64,000 bases of DNA from Neobacillus soli NBRC 102451 (GTDB taxonomy: Bacteria > Bacillota > Bacilli > Bacillales > Cytobacillaceae), in assembly GCF_001591665.1 (NCBI RefSeq), contig NZ_BCVI01000018.1, positions 62,001 to 126,000 of the forward strand, read 5' to 3'. This document shows, piece by piece, positions 17,225-26,054 of this stretch. A program made the translations under genes and the position numbers. Within the stretch, counting starts at the first letter, position 1; each line of letters starts with the position of its first letter. Under the pieces are notes generated by a model. The model saw nothing but the letters and a program-made list of their open reading frames with translations. It ran no database searches and was not told the origin of the DNA.

Positions 17225-18115
17225 TTAAAATGACTTAAAAGTAAACCAATGTGCTGGTCGGGAAAGCGAATCTGGTAATTTTGTTTGTGCATCGCCTTTT
17301 GCCGCGTTAATCTGCACTTGCGTGAGAAAAATACTTCCAGTGAGATCTGCTCCACTAAGGTCAGCATCCCGAAAATCAGCACCGATTAGGTCAGCACTTC
17401 TTAAATCGGCATCGCGGAGGTCAGCAGCAATAAGGTAAGCTCCTCGTAAGTTAGCTCCCCTGATATCTGCTCCCTTAAGTTTTGAACCAATAAGATCAGC
17501 TCCCCGTCGGTCAAATTTCTCTCTTTTTTTTGAACCCTTCTCACGAAGATGTGACTCAGTCCGCACTAGTTCACTAGTTTTTAAAAGCAGGGCATTTACA
17601 GCTGCTCGGTGTGCTGGGACATCGAGTTCCAGCAGCGAATCGGGGCTAAGCCCTGTCAGTCGTTCCGTTTCATCGAGCAAGATGCTAATCTCTTCGTGAA
17701 TCGGCTGAGACGCTTTCAACGTCAGTGCCTCGGTCAAATACCAGAGCATCTCATGAAGCTGCTGCATAATTGGAAAGACATCGAACATCTTCTTCGCTGT
17801 GTCGGGATCTTCATGCCAGTCGACTCCACCAAAAGTGACTTGGGACACCTTTTGCCCCGCGCCGAAGCAGTCGAAAACAGTACACCCATTAAATCCCTCT
17901 TGTCTGAGGTTTTTGTGAATCCCGCACCGAAAGTCCTCTTCTAGATTTGGGCACGCCTTTCCGATGTCTTTACCGATGGCAAAGTCGACCGAAGCGGCGA
18001 AGGCTAGCGCAACACAGCATAAACCAAAGCAATTTTCGCAATCAACACGCAGATTACTGCGAATGCTGTCCTGTTTTAGTTTTGGATGATCCTGATTTTG
18101 AAACAAACTGTACAC
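17225..18115 (-). CDS. Pentapeptide-repeat protein with Cys-rich N-terminus
   Basis: 296 residues. N-terminal region holds clustered cysteines (DCENCFGLCC, then KACPN, FRCGIH, GCTVFDCFGAG), compatible with metal binding. The middle is helical, and the C-terminal part from about residue 205 has roughly twelve A(D/N)LxX pentapeptides (GADIRGANLRGAYLIAADLR) that would form a right-handed beta-helix. Function unknown; pentapeptide proteins can mimic DNA, but nothing here shows that. Start uncertain: GTG at 18115 lies one base after AAAGGAA, while TTG at 18106 is better spaced. Confidence 0.85.
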   Translation of the reverse strand: MYSLFQNQDHPKLKQDSIRSNLRVDCENCFGLCCVALAFAASVDFAIGKDIGKACPNLEEDFRCGIHKNLRQEGFNGCTVFDCFGAGQKVSQVTFGGVDWHEDPDTAKKMFDVFPIMQQLHEMLWYLTEALTLKASQPIHEEISILLDETERLTGLSPDSLLELDVPAHRAAVNALLLKTSELVRTESHLREKGSKKREKFDRRGADLIGSKLKGADIRGANLRGAYLIAADLRDADLRSADLIGADFRDADLSGADLTGSIFLTQVQINAAKGDAQTKLPDSLSRPAHWFTFKSF

Positions 18116-18296
18116 TTCCTTTTTTCCGTTCTTTACTATTTGTAAGTATATAGGATTACAAGTTTGTTTGCCTATCCCTTTGGTTCATATAACCAATTTT
18201 TTAAAAGGATGTGATTCCTATCACCGCCTAATATCCTTAAATTTTTTAAAATTAATACAAAGGAATCAGGTGATTAACGTATGGAAAAACAAATCA

Positions 18297-18539
18297 ATGA
18301 TTTATCTATCTTCGAAGGTTATCCTAAACTACTATCAGGATGGAGATTTTTTATGGAAACGGGATGGCTTTCACTTTGAATCCATTCAGTTGGTAGATGC
18401 ACATCTCTTATTTTCTAAGAATGAAGGTAGCTCTAAAATTTCATTGAAAGATTACGATACAGCGGCTATAAACAGTGATTTTCAAAATTACTATATTTTC
18501 CGTAAAGTCGGTGACTGCTTGGAAATCTATTTCCCTTAA
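18297..18539 (+). CDS. Hypothetical protein, about 80 aa, possibly frame-disrupted
   Basis: Reading frame MIYLSSKVILNYYQDGDFLW onward, ending VGDCLEIYFP, closed by a terminator at 18555. The best ribosome site in the region (AGGTG, eight bases, ATG at 18281) belongs to another frame that stops after 32 codons. The gene may therefore be frameshifted near 18300-18350, or may start weakly at 18297. Not recognised. Confidence 0.4.
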   Translation: MIYLSSKVILNYYQDGDFLWKRDGFHFESIQLVDAHLLFSKNEGSSKISLKDYDTAAINSDFQNYYIFRKVGDCLEIYFP

Positions 18540-18554
18540 TATTACACGGTTAAA

Positions 18555-18587
18555 AACAAAAATAGGACTTGGAGTCCTATTTTTCAT
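18555..18587. terminator. Bidirectional terminator
   Basis: AAAAATAGGACT, TGG, AGTCCTATTTTTC. Serves the plus-strand ORF ending 18539 and overlaps the stop of the minus-strand gene at 18584. Confidence 0.85.
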
Positions 18588-19417
18588 TTGTTCTTTACAA
18601 TTTTCGAAGGATTGTTGACTTTATATAACACGGCAACATCCACCAAGAATTCATCATCAACGTCTTTTCCTTTGGCTAATTTCTTGGCAGCCACTTTTCC
18701 GTCGAATTCGAGCGAATCCCCTGGCGCTAGTTCGAATTTTTTGAGCGTTTTGCTGTGGCTGCACCAGGCAAGCCCAATCTCAAGTGGAGTTTCTTGGACA
18801 ATCCGAACATTTTCAAGGACGACAACCTCATCATTTTCCTCATTAAAAGGGTTGTAAGTCAACGCGAACTGTTTGACACTAGCAGTAAAGTGCACTTTCT
18901 CGGCAGGCAGTTCAAGTTTTGGAGCCTTTTCTTTCTTAGGTTTCGGTTCCTTGGCTTTTGCTGGTTTAGGCGCTGTTTCCTTTTTTGGAGTTTCCGTGAC
19001 CATGGTTGTTTCCGGATCAGGTGTTGCCGGTTCCTGGTCAGTTGTTGACACAAGCTCAGGCGGCGCAGCTTCTTTGTCCGATACAGTCAACATACTTTCC
19101 TTGCCAAAGCTCGATTGCTGCATCTCTTTTAAATAGGCCGGATGGATACAGGTCAGATTTCCATCTTGAAATTCAATGACAAGCGTGTTAAGTTCAGCCG
19201 CACTTCCGTAGGTTTCAAATCCTTTGATGGTTACAAGACGCTGATAGTTTCGATCCTTGTACCAGAATTCCTTTTTCGCCTCTTTCGCTGAGGATAATCC
19301 CCATTCCTTAAGCTTCTCCTTATAATGGTCCACATCACGAAAGGCCTCATATTCCCCTTTTGGCGGAATATACTTCGTCAATTCTGACTGTTCCAATTGA
19401 GTCCGCTGGATTACCAT
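18584..19417 (-). CDS. Hypothetical protein with Lys/Pro-rich linker, about 277 aa
   Basis: Start ATG at 19417 after GGAAGTGTTGGG. Three parts: an N-terminal region (residues 1-105) with EYEAFRDVDHYKEKLKEWG, a low-complexity charged linker near 140-165 (PKPAKAKEPKPKKEKAPK), and a C-terminal beta-rich domain (HFTASVKQFALTYNPFNEEN to the end). No signal peptide or membrane segment. I do not recognise either folded part. Confidence 0.8.
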   Translation of the reverse strand: MVIQRTQLEQSELTKYIPPKGEYEAFRDVDHYKEKLKEWGLSSAKEAKKEFWYKDRNYQRLVTIKGFETYGSAAELNTLVIEFQDGNLTCIHPAYLKEMQQSSFGKESMLTVSDKEAAPPELVSTTDQEPATPDPETTMVTETPKKETAPKPAKAKEPKPKKEKAPKLELPAEKVHFTASVKQFALTYNPFNEENDEVVVLENVRIVQETPLEIGLAWCSHSKTLKKFELAPGDSLEFDGKVAAKKLAKGKDVDDEFLVDVAVLYKVNNPSKIVKNK

Positions 19418-19578
19418 CCCAACACTTCCTTCCATTATGTATATGAATTGAATTAATTATAACATTTTAATCACGAACATTAAAAAATGGGACGGTATTC
19501 TATTTCATAAAAAATTAGCGATTCTAAGAATACTATGATATACTGAAATTACCATTTACTTTATTTGATTCATGGAGA

Positions 19579-19608
19579 CCCTGCTCAATTGCTGAGCAGG
19601 GTTTTTTT
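19579..19608 (+). terminator. Orphan plus-strand terminator
   Basis: CCCTGCTCA, ATTGC, TGAGCAGGG, then seven T. No plus-strand gene ends here: the upstream 150 bp hold no ORF. It may end a short non-coding transcript or an unidentified antisense message. Confidence 0.8.
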
Positions 19609-19630
19609 ATTGTATTTTAATTAAAAATAA

Positions 19631-19657
19631 AAGAAGGCTCTACGAGAGAGCCTTCTT
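19631..19657 (-). terminator. Terminator after csp
   Basis: AAGAAGGCTCT, loop, AGAGCCTTCTT, followed on the minus strand by TTATTTTT. Lies 24 bp after the csp stop. Confidence 0.9.
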
Positions 19658-19680
19658 CATTCACATTTATGTGGTTTAGA

Positions 19681-19881
19681 TTATGCTTTGCGAACGTTAG
19701 TAGCTTGAGGTCCACGTTGACCTTGCTCAACTTCAAAAGTCACTGATTGACCTTCGTCTAAAGATTTGAAACCTTCGCCTTGGATTGCTGAGAAATGTAC
19801 GAATACATCGTCTCCAGCTTCGCGTTCGATGAAACCAAAACCTTTTTCTGCATTAAACCATTTTACTTTACCTTGTTCCAT
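19681..19881 (-). CDS. Cold shock protein, CspA family
   Basis: 66-residue single OB-fold RNA/DNA-binding protein. RNP1 motif KGFGFIE and RNP2 motif VFVHFSAI are intact, and length matches Bacillus Csp proteins. Start ATG at 19881 follows CAGGAGGAAACACAA. Acts as an RNA chaperone at low temperature or in stationary phase (family knowledge). A 15-nt near-palindrome lies directly before the ribosome site. Confidence 0.97.
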   Translation of the reverse strand: MEQGKVKWFNAEKGFGFIEREAGDDVFVHFSAIQGEGFKSLDEGQSVTFEVEQGQRGPQATNVRKA

Positions 19882-19898
19882 TTGTGTTTCCTCCTGCT

Positions 19899-19913
19899 GT
19901 GTGCCTGGCACAC
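19899..19913. repeat. Palindrome in the csp leader
   Basis: GTGTGCCTGGCACAC: 7-base arms around one base, six bases before GGAGG of csp. It resembles a variant of the dispersed GGTGCCTGACACC element and could form a small stem next to the ribosome site. The rest of 19914-20193 holds no gene. Confidence 0.7.
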
Positions 19914-20193
19914 ATAAATTACTATCCTTGCTCAAATCTTCCAGACAAAAGGCAGTTACGCCTTTTTCATCCTTACCGACAAACAAAAATAATTCTTCTT
20001 TAATATAACAGATACTAAAAAATAATGCAAACGAATATACGCTATTTTATTATTTCTTTTGTGATGATAAATGAAATGAACGAATGGATTTTCACCATGT
20101 GGAACAAATAACGCTGGAATCATGTCGTTTAACTTCTTCCATTTTTTAAAAAACTTAAACAAGCAGAAAATTGCTATTTTAAAATATATTTTT

Positions 20194-20223
20194 TTGAAAA
20201 ATTGTCAAAAATACATGTATAAT
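20194..20223 (+). promoter_or_regulatory. Probable SigA promoter of the MFS gene
   Basis: TTGAAA, 18 bases, TATAAT; 34 bp before the ATG. Overlaps the short palindrome ATACATGTAT. Confidence 0.65.
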
Positions 20224-20257
20224 ATCATTATTATGAATATGAAAATGGTGGAGACAC

Positions 20258-21481
20258 ATGCGCATATATAATGAAAAAGTAAGTATCTATCATGGAATGG
20301 TGTCAACCATCGCAGTGAACCTTGCAGGTAACTTTTTTCCAATCTTTGCAATAGCCATTCTTGGAGCAACCAATTACCAAGTAGGCTTGATCAGCTCCCT
20401 GCCGCCGTTAGTTGCATTAATCATGACGATTCCGGCCGCAATTCTGTTAAATCGTTTAGACCAGCAAAAGAAAACGGTCGCCATCGCAGTTTTATGGGCA
20501 AGGCTCTTGTTCTTACTATTAATAGGTGTGATTTTCATAAGTTCTGCCTATCAGGCCTGGGCGTTTTTAATCATTATTGCTTTAATGAATGTTCCGGGAA
20601 CGATTTCCATTATTGGCTGGCAAACGCTTATTAGTGGGATGATTAAAGAAGAACGAAGAGGGGCATTTTTCAGTGATCGAAATCGACTCTTAACTATTGT
20701 CGGGATGATTACAACCTTAATCATCGGTATTGTGATGAAAAAACAAACAGATAATGCAATCGCCTATCAGTGTTTATTTTTCGTGGCATTTCTGTTTGGA
20801 TTATTAGAAGTGTTTTTCATAATGAAACATAAAGAACCGGTCCTTCCGAGAACAAACAAAGGGCAAAAGAACGCTTCGATGGATTGGTCGATTTTTAAGG
20901 ATAAGGGGTACAAGTGGTTTCTGATTGCCGCTCTATCCTTTAACTTCTCGTGGCAGATGGCATGGGGTCTATTCAATATCTATAACGTCAGGTATGTACA
21001 TGCCACCATCCTCTGGATAAGTATTTTTTCGGTTGCCAATCAATTGGTGCAAATCTTTTCCTTTCCATTATGGAAAAAATGGGCAGAACAAAAGTCCAAT
21101 ACCCTAATATTTGTTTGGGTAGCAATAGGAATGGCCACAGCCCCGTTTTTAACGGTTTTGTCTACTAATCTATTCTATATAACTATTGTTCAAATGACAT
21201 CGGGCTTTTTTGTTTCAGGGACCACGCTTCTCTTATTTAACCTATTATTGGAGCAATCTCCACAGGAAAAAAGAACGTATTGCATTACCACTTATAATAT
21301 CCTTTTATCCTTTGTTGCCTTTATCGCCCCACAAATCGGGATATGGCTATTAGAAGTAACCGGCATCCAAAGATCCATGGAGATCAATTCCATCTTAAGA
21401 TTCATGAGCGCCATGGTTTTCCTCCTCATGTACCTTAGATTCACAAGAGGCAAAAAACCTGAGCGCCTAAAAGGATGCTGA
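20258..21481 (+). CDS. MFS transporter
   Basis: Major facilitator superfamily membrane protein, 407 residues with about 12 hydrophobic segments and a charged central loop (KHKEPVLPRTNKGQK). Loop 2-3 reads LLNRLDQQKKTVA instead of the strict MFS motif. Substrate unknown. Start ATG is preceded by GGTGGAGACAC. Followed 90 bp later by tgl on the same strand. Confidence 0.88.
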   Translation: MRIYNEKVSIYHGMVSTIAVNLAGNFFPIFAIAILGATNYQVGLISSLPPLVALIMTIPAAILLNRLDQQKKTVAIAVLWARLLFLLLIGVIFISSAYQAWAFLIIIALMNVPGTISIIGWQTLISGMIKEERRGAFFSDRNRLLTIVGMITTLIIGIVMKKQTDNAIAYQCLFFVAFLFGLLEVFFIMKHKEPVLPRTNKGQKNASMDWSIFKDKGYKWFLIAALSFNFSWQMAWGLFNIYNVRYVHATILWISIFSVANQLVQIFSFPLWKKWAEQKSNTLIFVWVAIGMATAPFLTVLSTNLFYITIVQMTSGFFVSGTTLLLFNLLLEQSPQEKRTYCITTYNILLSFVAFIAPQIGIWLLEVTGIQRSMEINSILRFMSAMVFLLMYLRFTRGKKPERLKGC

Positions 21482-21571
21482 TTACGGCAAATTTTTTTGT
21501 GAAATTATAATTATAAATGGAAAAGGTTCATATTTTTGTAGAAGGAGTTGATTATGGGTCAGGAGGAAATT

Positions 21572-22297
21572 ATGATAAGAATAAATCATCAGATGATAAA
21601 GCCTGAGGAGTTCCTTCACGAGATATCGAATAAAGAGCAGAAAGCCATTGTGAAGCAAATGGAAACATATTCGGAAATCTATGAGTACCAAACGGTTGAG
21701 CAATTAAAATTCGAACTGCTCTTTCGAACAAATACGATGAAAGCAGCACGAGAGCTAAACAAAAGCGGCGCCAAGTTTACTACGTTTAGGTATGCCTTTT
21801 GCAATAAAAAGTATTGGGATCGTTTAAGTAATGGCGGATTTCTTTTAAAGCCTGGTATTAGTCCCTCTGTAGCTATTTTAGATATCCTTAAAAACGGCAA
21901 ACTTTATGCCTTTGAATGTTCTACTGCCATCGCGATTGTATTATATATTGCTGCTCTTTACTCAATTGGAAGCACCAGGTTTGATTTGCTTTTTGATCGG
22001 CTTTACTTAATGGATTGGCAATTTGATGACGACCTGCCGATTCATCAAAAATATGGGGATGATTATATACCCGGTGATGTCTTACATTTCAATAATCCGG
22101 ATTTTGACCCTAAGCAAGCGCATTGGAGAGCCGAAAATGTTATCTATTTTGGCGACGACAAATACTACGGACACGGAGTAGGCATCCGCAATGCAAGCAC
22201 CATTATTAACTTCCTAAACAAAAAAAGAAAACCAGACGCAAAGAAATCAGCATACCTCATGAGGATGATAACCAGACCACATTATCAATCGATTTAA
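21572..22297 (+). CDS. tgl: Protein-glutamine gamma-glutamyltransferase (transglutaminase)
   Basis: Forms epsilon-(gamma-glutamyl)lysine cross-links between spore coat proteins. The 241-residue protein aligns by eye over its length with B. subtilis Tgl: ELxFRTNTMKAARELNKSGAKF, the catalytic Cys in YAFECSTAIAIVLY (about residue 115, preceded by Glu), FNNPDFDPKQAHWRAENVI with the later Glu, and DKYYGHGVGI. ATG at 21572 has GGAGG five bases before it; earlier in-frame starts exist at 21548 and 21554. Indicates a spore-former. Confidence 0.95.
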   Translation: MIRINHQMIKPEEFLHEISNKEQKAIVKQMETYSEIYEYQTVEQLKFELLFRTNTMKAARELNKSGAKFTTFRYAFCNKKYWDRLSNGGFLLKPGISPSVAILDILKNGKLYAFECSTAIAIVLYIAALYSIGSTRFDLLFDRLYLMDWQFDDDLPIHQKYGDDYIPGDVLHFNNPDFDPKQAHWRAENVIYFGDDKYYGHGVGIRNASTIINFLNKKRKPDAKKSAYLMRMITRPHYQSI

Positions 22298-22353
22298 TGT
22301 GTGTAAGTTAGTTGAGGTTTACAACTACCCCTTACTGTTATTTTAATATGAGC

Positions 22354-22390
22354 AAAAAAGCACTCGTAAAACCAATACGAGTGCTTTTTT
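22354..22390. terminator. Bidirectional terminator between tgl and the FMN reductase gene
   Basis: AAAAAAGCACTCGTA, loop, TACGAGTGCTTTTTT. Ends both converging transcripts. Confidence 0.93.
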
Positions 22391-22418
22391 AGAACCAATT
22401 TTTTTAATGCTAAAAAAT

Positions 22419-23018
22419 TTATCTCAATGTTTTTAAAGCTCCGCTCCAAGCGTTAACTTCTTCAAGCATGGCATTTACATTATCGAGATGTAATTCTTGT
22501 GGTTTAAACTCAGTTCCATTAACAAAATCGGTAAATAAACTCAAAGTTGGATGCGTGCGAACATCTGCTACTTTTTGTTCTGCAAATATTCCACGTAAAT
22601 GTTCTGCTGCACGAGCCCCACCAGTTGAACCATAACTTACGATACCTGCTGCTTTGTTATACCATGCTTCACGGGCAAAATCGATGGCGTTTTTCAACGC
22701 ACCAGTGATACTGTGATTGTATTCTTGAACAATGAATACAAATCCATCAAGGCTTGCCAGTTTCTCATTCCACGCTGCAATTCCTGGCTCTGTTCCATCG
22801 GTAGTTCCTAAAAACGGAAGATTATATTCAGCAATATCCACAATTTCATAATTGGCATCTCCACGTTTGTCAGCAATTCCTTTTACCCATTCGCCCACCT
22901 GTGGGCTTACACGTCCTTGACGAGTGCTTCCTAAGATAATTCCAATGTTTAATTTTTCAGTTGTCATGGTTTCTTCCTCCTTAGTTTGTTTCCCAAATAG
23001 TTTTTCTAAAAAACTCAT
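22419..23018 (-). CDS. NADPH-dependent FMN reductase family oxidoreductase
   Basis: Flavodoxin-fold reductase, 199 residues. Phosphate-binding loop GSTRQGRVSPQVGEW, NLPF, the QEYNHSITGALKNAIDF motif and YGSTGGARAAEHLR are all family hallmarks (azoreductase/quinone reductase type). Two starts are plausible: ATG at 23018 (AGGTGG) or the internal ATG at 22967 (GGAGG). Last gene of the catechol/quinone locus and could reduce quinones or supply reduced flavin to the neighbouring LLM enzyme (inference). Confidence 0.92.
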   Translation of the reverse strand: MSFLEKLFGKQTKEEETMTTEKLNIGIILGSTRQGRVSPQVGEWVKGIADKRGDANYEIVDIAEYNLPFLGTTDGTEPGIAAWNEKLASLDGFVFIVQEYNHSITGALKNAIDFAREAWYNKAAGIVSYGSTGGARAAEHLRGIFAEQKVADVRTHPTLSLFTDFVNGTEFKPQELHLDNVNAMLEEVNAWSGALKTLR

Positions 23019-23040
23019 TTTTTACACCACCTATATTTTT

Positions 23041-24114
23041 TTACTTACTTGTTTCTCTCCGAACGATTGGAGCTATTTCAGTTGCTAACAATTCAATGCC
23101 CTCGGCTACTTTCTTAAACGGTAGACCACCTATATCTATCTGTGCCAGGAAACGTTGGTGCCCAAAGAGTTCATATTGTCGGAGGATTTTCTCGACGATT
23201 TGTTGCGGACTACCCACAAACAAGGCAGTATTGGAATCAGTCATTCGTTCAAAATCTGCTTTCGTCATTCTTCTGCCCGCCATTCCACGCTGTTGGTTTA
23301 CATATAACCAATAATTCGAATAATAAGGGTAAAATTCATCCTTGGCTTGTTGGGTAGTCTTAGAAATATACCCATGACCCGTTACACCGACCTTGAGATT
23401 ATCCAGATCGTGTCCAGCTTCAAAGCCCGTTTTTCGATATAAATCAACTAGCGGTTTAAATCGTACAGGATCACCACCGAGAATAGCTAAAGCCATCCCA
23501 ACGCCAAGCCTGCCTGCACGGGCAGCACTTTCTGGCGTGCCTCCCACACCGACCCAAATTGGAATCTGAGTTTGTAAAGGTCGGGGGGCAATTTCGGAAT
23601 TCCTTAATGACGAACGAAAGTGACCTTCCCATGTAATATTCTCTTTTTCGTTAAGTTTTATTAATAAATCGATATTTTCCGAGAACAGGGCGTCATAGTC
23701 ATTTACGTCATGACCAAAAAGAGGGAAGGATTCCACAAATGCCCCACGACCTGCGAGTATTTCTGCCCGACCATCCGAAAGTAAATCAAGTGTAGCAAAG
23801 TCTTCGAACAGTCGAACAGGATCAACAGTGCTTAATACGGTAGTTGCACTTGTCAATTTAATTCGTTTGGTTATTTGAGCAATGGCAGCCAAAACAACTG
23901 GAACGGCTGATGTGGCATAGTCTAATCGGTGATGCTCACCAACCCCAAACACATCAAGTCCAGCTTCGTCAGCTAGTTTGGCTGCTTCAATTATCTCTTT
24001 AATTCTTTGCCTCGCACTAATCGTTTTACCAGTCTGAGGATCTAAACCTATATCGCCAAGCTTATAAATACCGATTTCTATTCCTTTATTTTTAAATCCC
24101 TCTTCTTTTCGCAT
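23041..24114 (-). CDS. LLM class flavin-dependent oxidoreductase
   Basis: Luciferase-like TIM-barrel monooxygenase, 357 residues. Recognisable stretches: EAAKLADEAGLDVFGVGEHH (residues ~45-60), LTSATTVLSTVDPVRLFEDF, GRGAFVESFPLFG, IWVGVGGTPESAARAGRLG. Uses reduced FMN and O2; the substrate cannot be told. Its neighbour at 22419 is a potential FMN reductase partner. 22 bp gap to that gene. Confidence 0.92.
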   Translation of the reverse strand: MRKEEGFKNKGIEIGIYKLGDIGLDPQTGKTISARQRIKEIIEAAKLADEAGLDVFGVGEHHRLDYATSAVPVVLAAIAQITKRIKLTSATTVLSTVDPVRLFEDFATLDLLSDGRAEILAGRGAFVESFPLFGHDVNDYDALFSENIDLLIKLNEKENITWEGHFRSSLRNSEIAPRPLQTQIPIWVGVGGTPESAARAGRLGVGMALAILGGDPVRFKPLVDLYRKTGFEAGHDLDNLKVGVTGHGYISKTTQQAKDEFYPYYSNYWLYVNQQRGMAGRRMTKADFERMTDSNTALFVGSPQQIVEKILRQYELFGHQRFLAQIDIGGLPFKKVAEGIELLATEIAPIVRRETSK

Positions 24115-24161
24115 AGCAGTTTATTCCCCCACGCTAGTTAAATTAGACAAAAGTTATAGAA

Positions 24162-25010
24162 TTAAACTTTCAGGATAATGCGATTACCTGAAGGATCAGA
24201 AGTAACGAAAGAATTATTTTCTTCAGTAATGGTTGCACCAATACTCTTCAACTGAGCAATAATTTTATTTCTCTTTTCCTCATTCGGCAGCATTAGAGAA
24301 TATGATCCAAGTCCAACACTATTAGGAGGAGGTGTAGGTGCACCTACGCCATTCCAAGTATTTAAACCAATATGATGATGGTATTTACCATCTGAAATGA
24401 AAAGTGCCTGAGCGCCATATCGGTTTACTACTTCAAATCCGAGTCCCATGATATAAAATTCTTCAGTCTTTTTTAATTCGGATACATGCAAATGGATATG
24501 TCCCATAACGGTGCCTGCAGGTAGACCTTTCCAAGATTGCTGTTTACCTTCAGCTAGGAGGTCTGGAAAATTCAATGGATCAACTGCCATATCCACTTTA
24601 CCGTTTTCCCAAACCCATTCGGAAGGGTCACGATCTATATAAATTTCAATTCCGTTTCCATCTGGATCAGATAAGTAAAGAGCTTCACTTACAAGATGAT
24701 CTGAAGAACCGAACCGCAATCCAATTTCCATAAAATGTTGGACTATTTTAGCTAGATCAGAGCGTTTTGGTAGAAGAAGTGCATAGTGATATAATCCTGT
24801 AGTTCTACCTTGCTTAGGAATAACGTTATTTGGTTGTTCAATGGATAATAAAACTGTTTTCCCATCCGCAGTAAGGTTTGCAGACCTTTCAGATTTTTCC
24901 AATACCTTAAAGCCAATTACTTCTTGGTAAAATGCTAACGATCGATCTAAATTTTGTACCTTTAAGTTCACTTGACCTACAAATGTAATAGGTTCATGAT
25001 GAAAATTCAT
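24162..25010 (-). CDS. catE: Catechol 2,3-dioxygenase-type VOC protein, CatE-like
   Basis: Extradiol ring-cleavage dioxygenase of the vicinal oxygen chelate fold, 282 residues in two VOC modules (about 8-125 and 165-280). B. subtilis CatE-like features: TADGKTVLLSIEQP, SEALYLSDPDGNGIEIYIDR, GHIHLHVSELKKTEEFY, GKYHHHIGLNTW. Metal ligands are consistent with His 170 region, His in HHHIG and a C-terminal residue. Detoxifies catechols. Cotranscribed with catD (19 bp gap). Confidence 0.93.
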   Translation of the reverse strand: MNFHHEPITFVGQVNLKVQNLDRSLAFYQEVIGFKVLEKSERSANLTADGKTVLLSIEQPNNVIPKQGRTTGLYHYALLLPKRSDLAKIVQHFMEIGLRFGSSDHLVSEALYLSDPDGNGIEIYIDRDPSEWVWENGKVDMAVDPLNFPDLLAEGKQQSWKGLPAGTVMGHIHLHVSELKKTEEFYIMGLGFEVVNRYGAQALFISDGKYHHHIGLNTWNGVGAPTPPPNSVGLGSYSLMLPNEEKRNKIIAQLKSIGATITEENNSFVTSDPSGNRIILKV

Positions 25011-25029
25011 TTTAATTGCCTCCTTTTTC

Positions 25030-25437
25030 TTAAGCTTTCTCTGAACGAAAAAGAACGTTATCTAAAGCTAAAAGCGATTTCTTTGTTATAGCGAGATATA
25101 TTGAAATTGCTATTAAAGCTAAGTCAAGTTCGTACCCTGCCATTTGGCCATTTCCAAGAAATCCGACAGCGAGTTTCACTTTAACAATTGCAACAGCCAA
25201 TATAATAGCAAATAGAATGGAAATAATCCTTGTTCCTACTCCTAAAACAATTGCGATACCACCAATTAATTCAATTAGAGCAACTATATAAGCTGTAAAG
25301 CCTGGAAGACCTAAACTTTCAAAAAATCCAACAGTATTTTCAATGCCACCTTGAAATTTTGCTAACCCATGTATAAAGAAGGTTGCACCTAAAAATACCC
25401 TTAAAATTGTTGTGACAACTTCATTCTTTCTTAACAT
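25030..25437 (-). CDS. catD: DoxX family membrane protein, CatD-like
   Basis: 135 residues with four predicted membrane helices (FLGATFFIHGLAKFQGGI near 15-30; two helices between 45 and 90; a last one near 105-120). DoxX proteins accompany quinone- and thiol-stress enzymes; B. subtilis CatD precedes CatE in the same order. Start ATG at 25437 follows AAAGGAGCG. First gene of the four-gene minus-strand unit. Confidence 0.9.
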   Translation of the reverse strand: MLRKNEVVTTILRVFLGATFFIHGLAKFQGGIENTVGFFESLGLPGFTAYIVALIELIGGIAIVLGVGTRIISILFAIILAVAIVKVKLAVGFLGNGQMAGYELDLALIAISIYLAITKKSLLALDNVLFRSEKA

Positions 25438-25511
25438 TTACTTAACGCTCCTTTGTTATTTATTTTATTCTTAACTACAAACTGCCTTTCAAAACACAAT
25501 TTGTTAGTTAG

Positions 25512-25543
25512 TTACTTTATGTAAGTAAGTATATTACCGTAAT
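25512..25543. promoter_or_regulatory. Probable operators of the HxlR/CatR-type regulator
   Basis: Two inverted repeats in the divergent promoter region: TTACTTTATGTAAGTAA at 25512-25528 (6-base arms) and ATTACCGTAAT at 25533-25543 (perfect, one central base). They sit between catD and the divergent regulator gene, where a repressor would control both. Assignment is inferred from position and symmetry. Confidence 0.6.
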
Positions 25544-25627
25544 TAAGTGAAGTCAAGTAAGTTTTTTATAAAAAGTAATTTAATTATTAATAAATATGTT
25601 TATAATATAAGTAAGGAGTTGATTTAA

Positions 25628-25939
25628 TTGGTGGATAAGTCGATTTGTCCTAGATTTGAAAAAGCCATGGGGTTATTGAGCCAAAGGTGGACTGGAATGA
25701 TTATTTACCAGCTTTTAATTGGTCCACAGCGTTTTTGTACTATTGAATCTTCAGTAGGTGTTAGTGGCAGAGTGCTTTCAGAAAGGTTAAAGGATTTGGA
25801 GAACGAGGGGATTGTTAATCGAAAAGTTTATCCAGAAACTCCCGTTCGAATTGAATATTCGTTAACAGAAAAAGGTTTAGCCTTGGAACCACTTATGAAA
25901 GATATAGAAAAATGGTCACAAATCTGGTTAGACGTTTAA
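25628..25939 (+). CDS. HxlR/DUF24-family redox-sensing regulator, CatR-like
   Basis: Winged-helix transcription regulator, 103 residues. It has the family start with a conserved cysteine (MVDKSICPRFEKAMGLL, Cys 7), which in YodB/CatR of B. subtilis senses diamide and quinones, then LSQRWTGMIIYQLL, the recognition helix SGRVLSERLKDLENEGIV and wing ETPVRIEYSLTEKG. TTG at 25628 lies nine bases after AAGGAG; TATAATATAAG upstream is a likely -10 region. Divergent from catD and probably its repressor. Confidence 0.9.
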   Translation: MVDKSICPRFEKAMGLLSQRWTGMIIYQLLIGPQRFCTIESSVGVSGRVLSERLKDLENEGIVNRKVYPETPVRIEYSLTEKGLALEPLMKDIEKWSQIWLDV

Positions 25940-25970
25940 AATTAGCCCCTAGTGGTGATTATATGCACAT

Positions 25971-26020
25971 AAAAAAGGATACAACAGGGCGAGAGATTAA
26001 TGCCCTATGTATCCTTTTTA
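25971..26020. terminator. Bidirectional terminator between the regulator and thiY
   Basis: AAAAGGATACA ... GGGC ... GCCC ... TGTATCCTTTTTA; long stem with A and T runs on both sides. Confidence 0.88.
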
Positions 26021-26054
26021 TTATATTATCGATTTTAGGTCTTCCACATTTACC

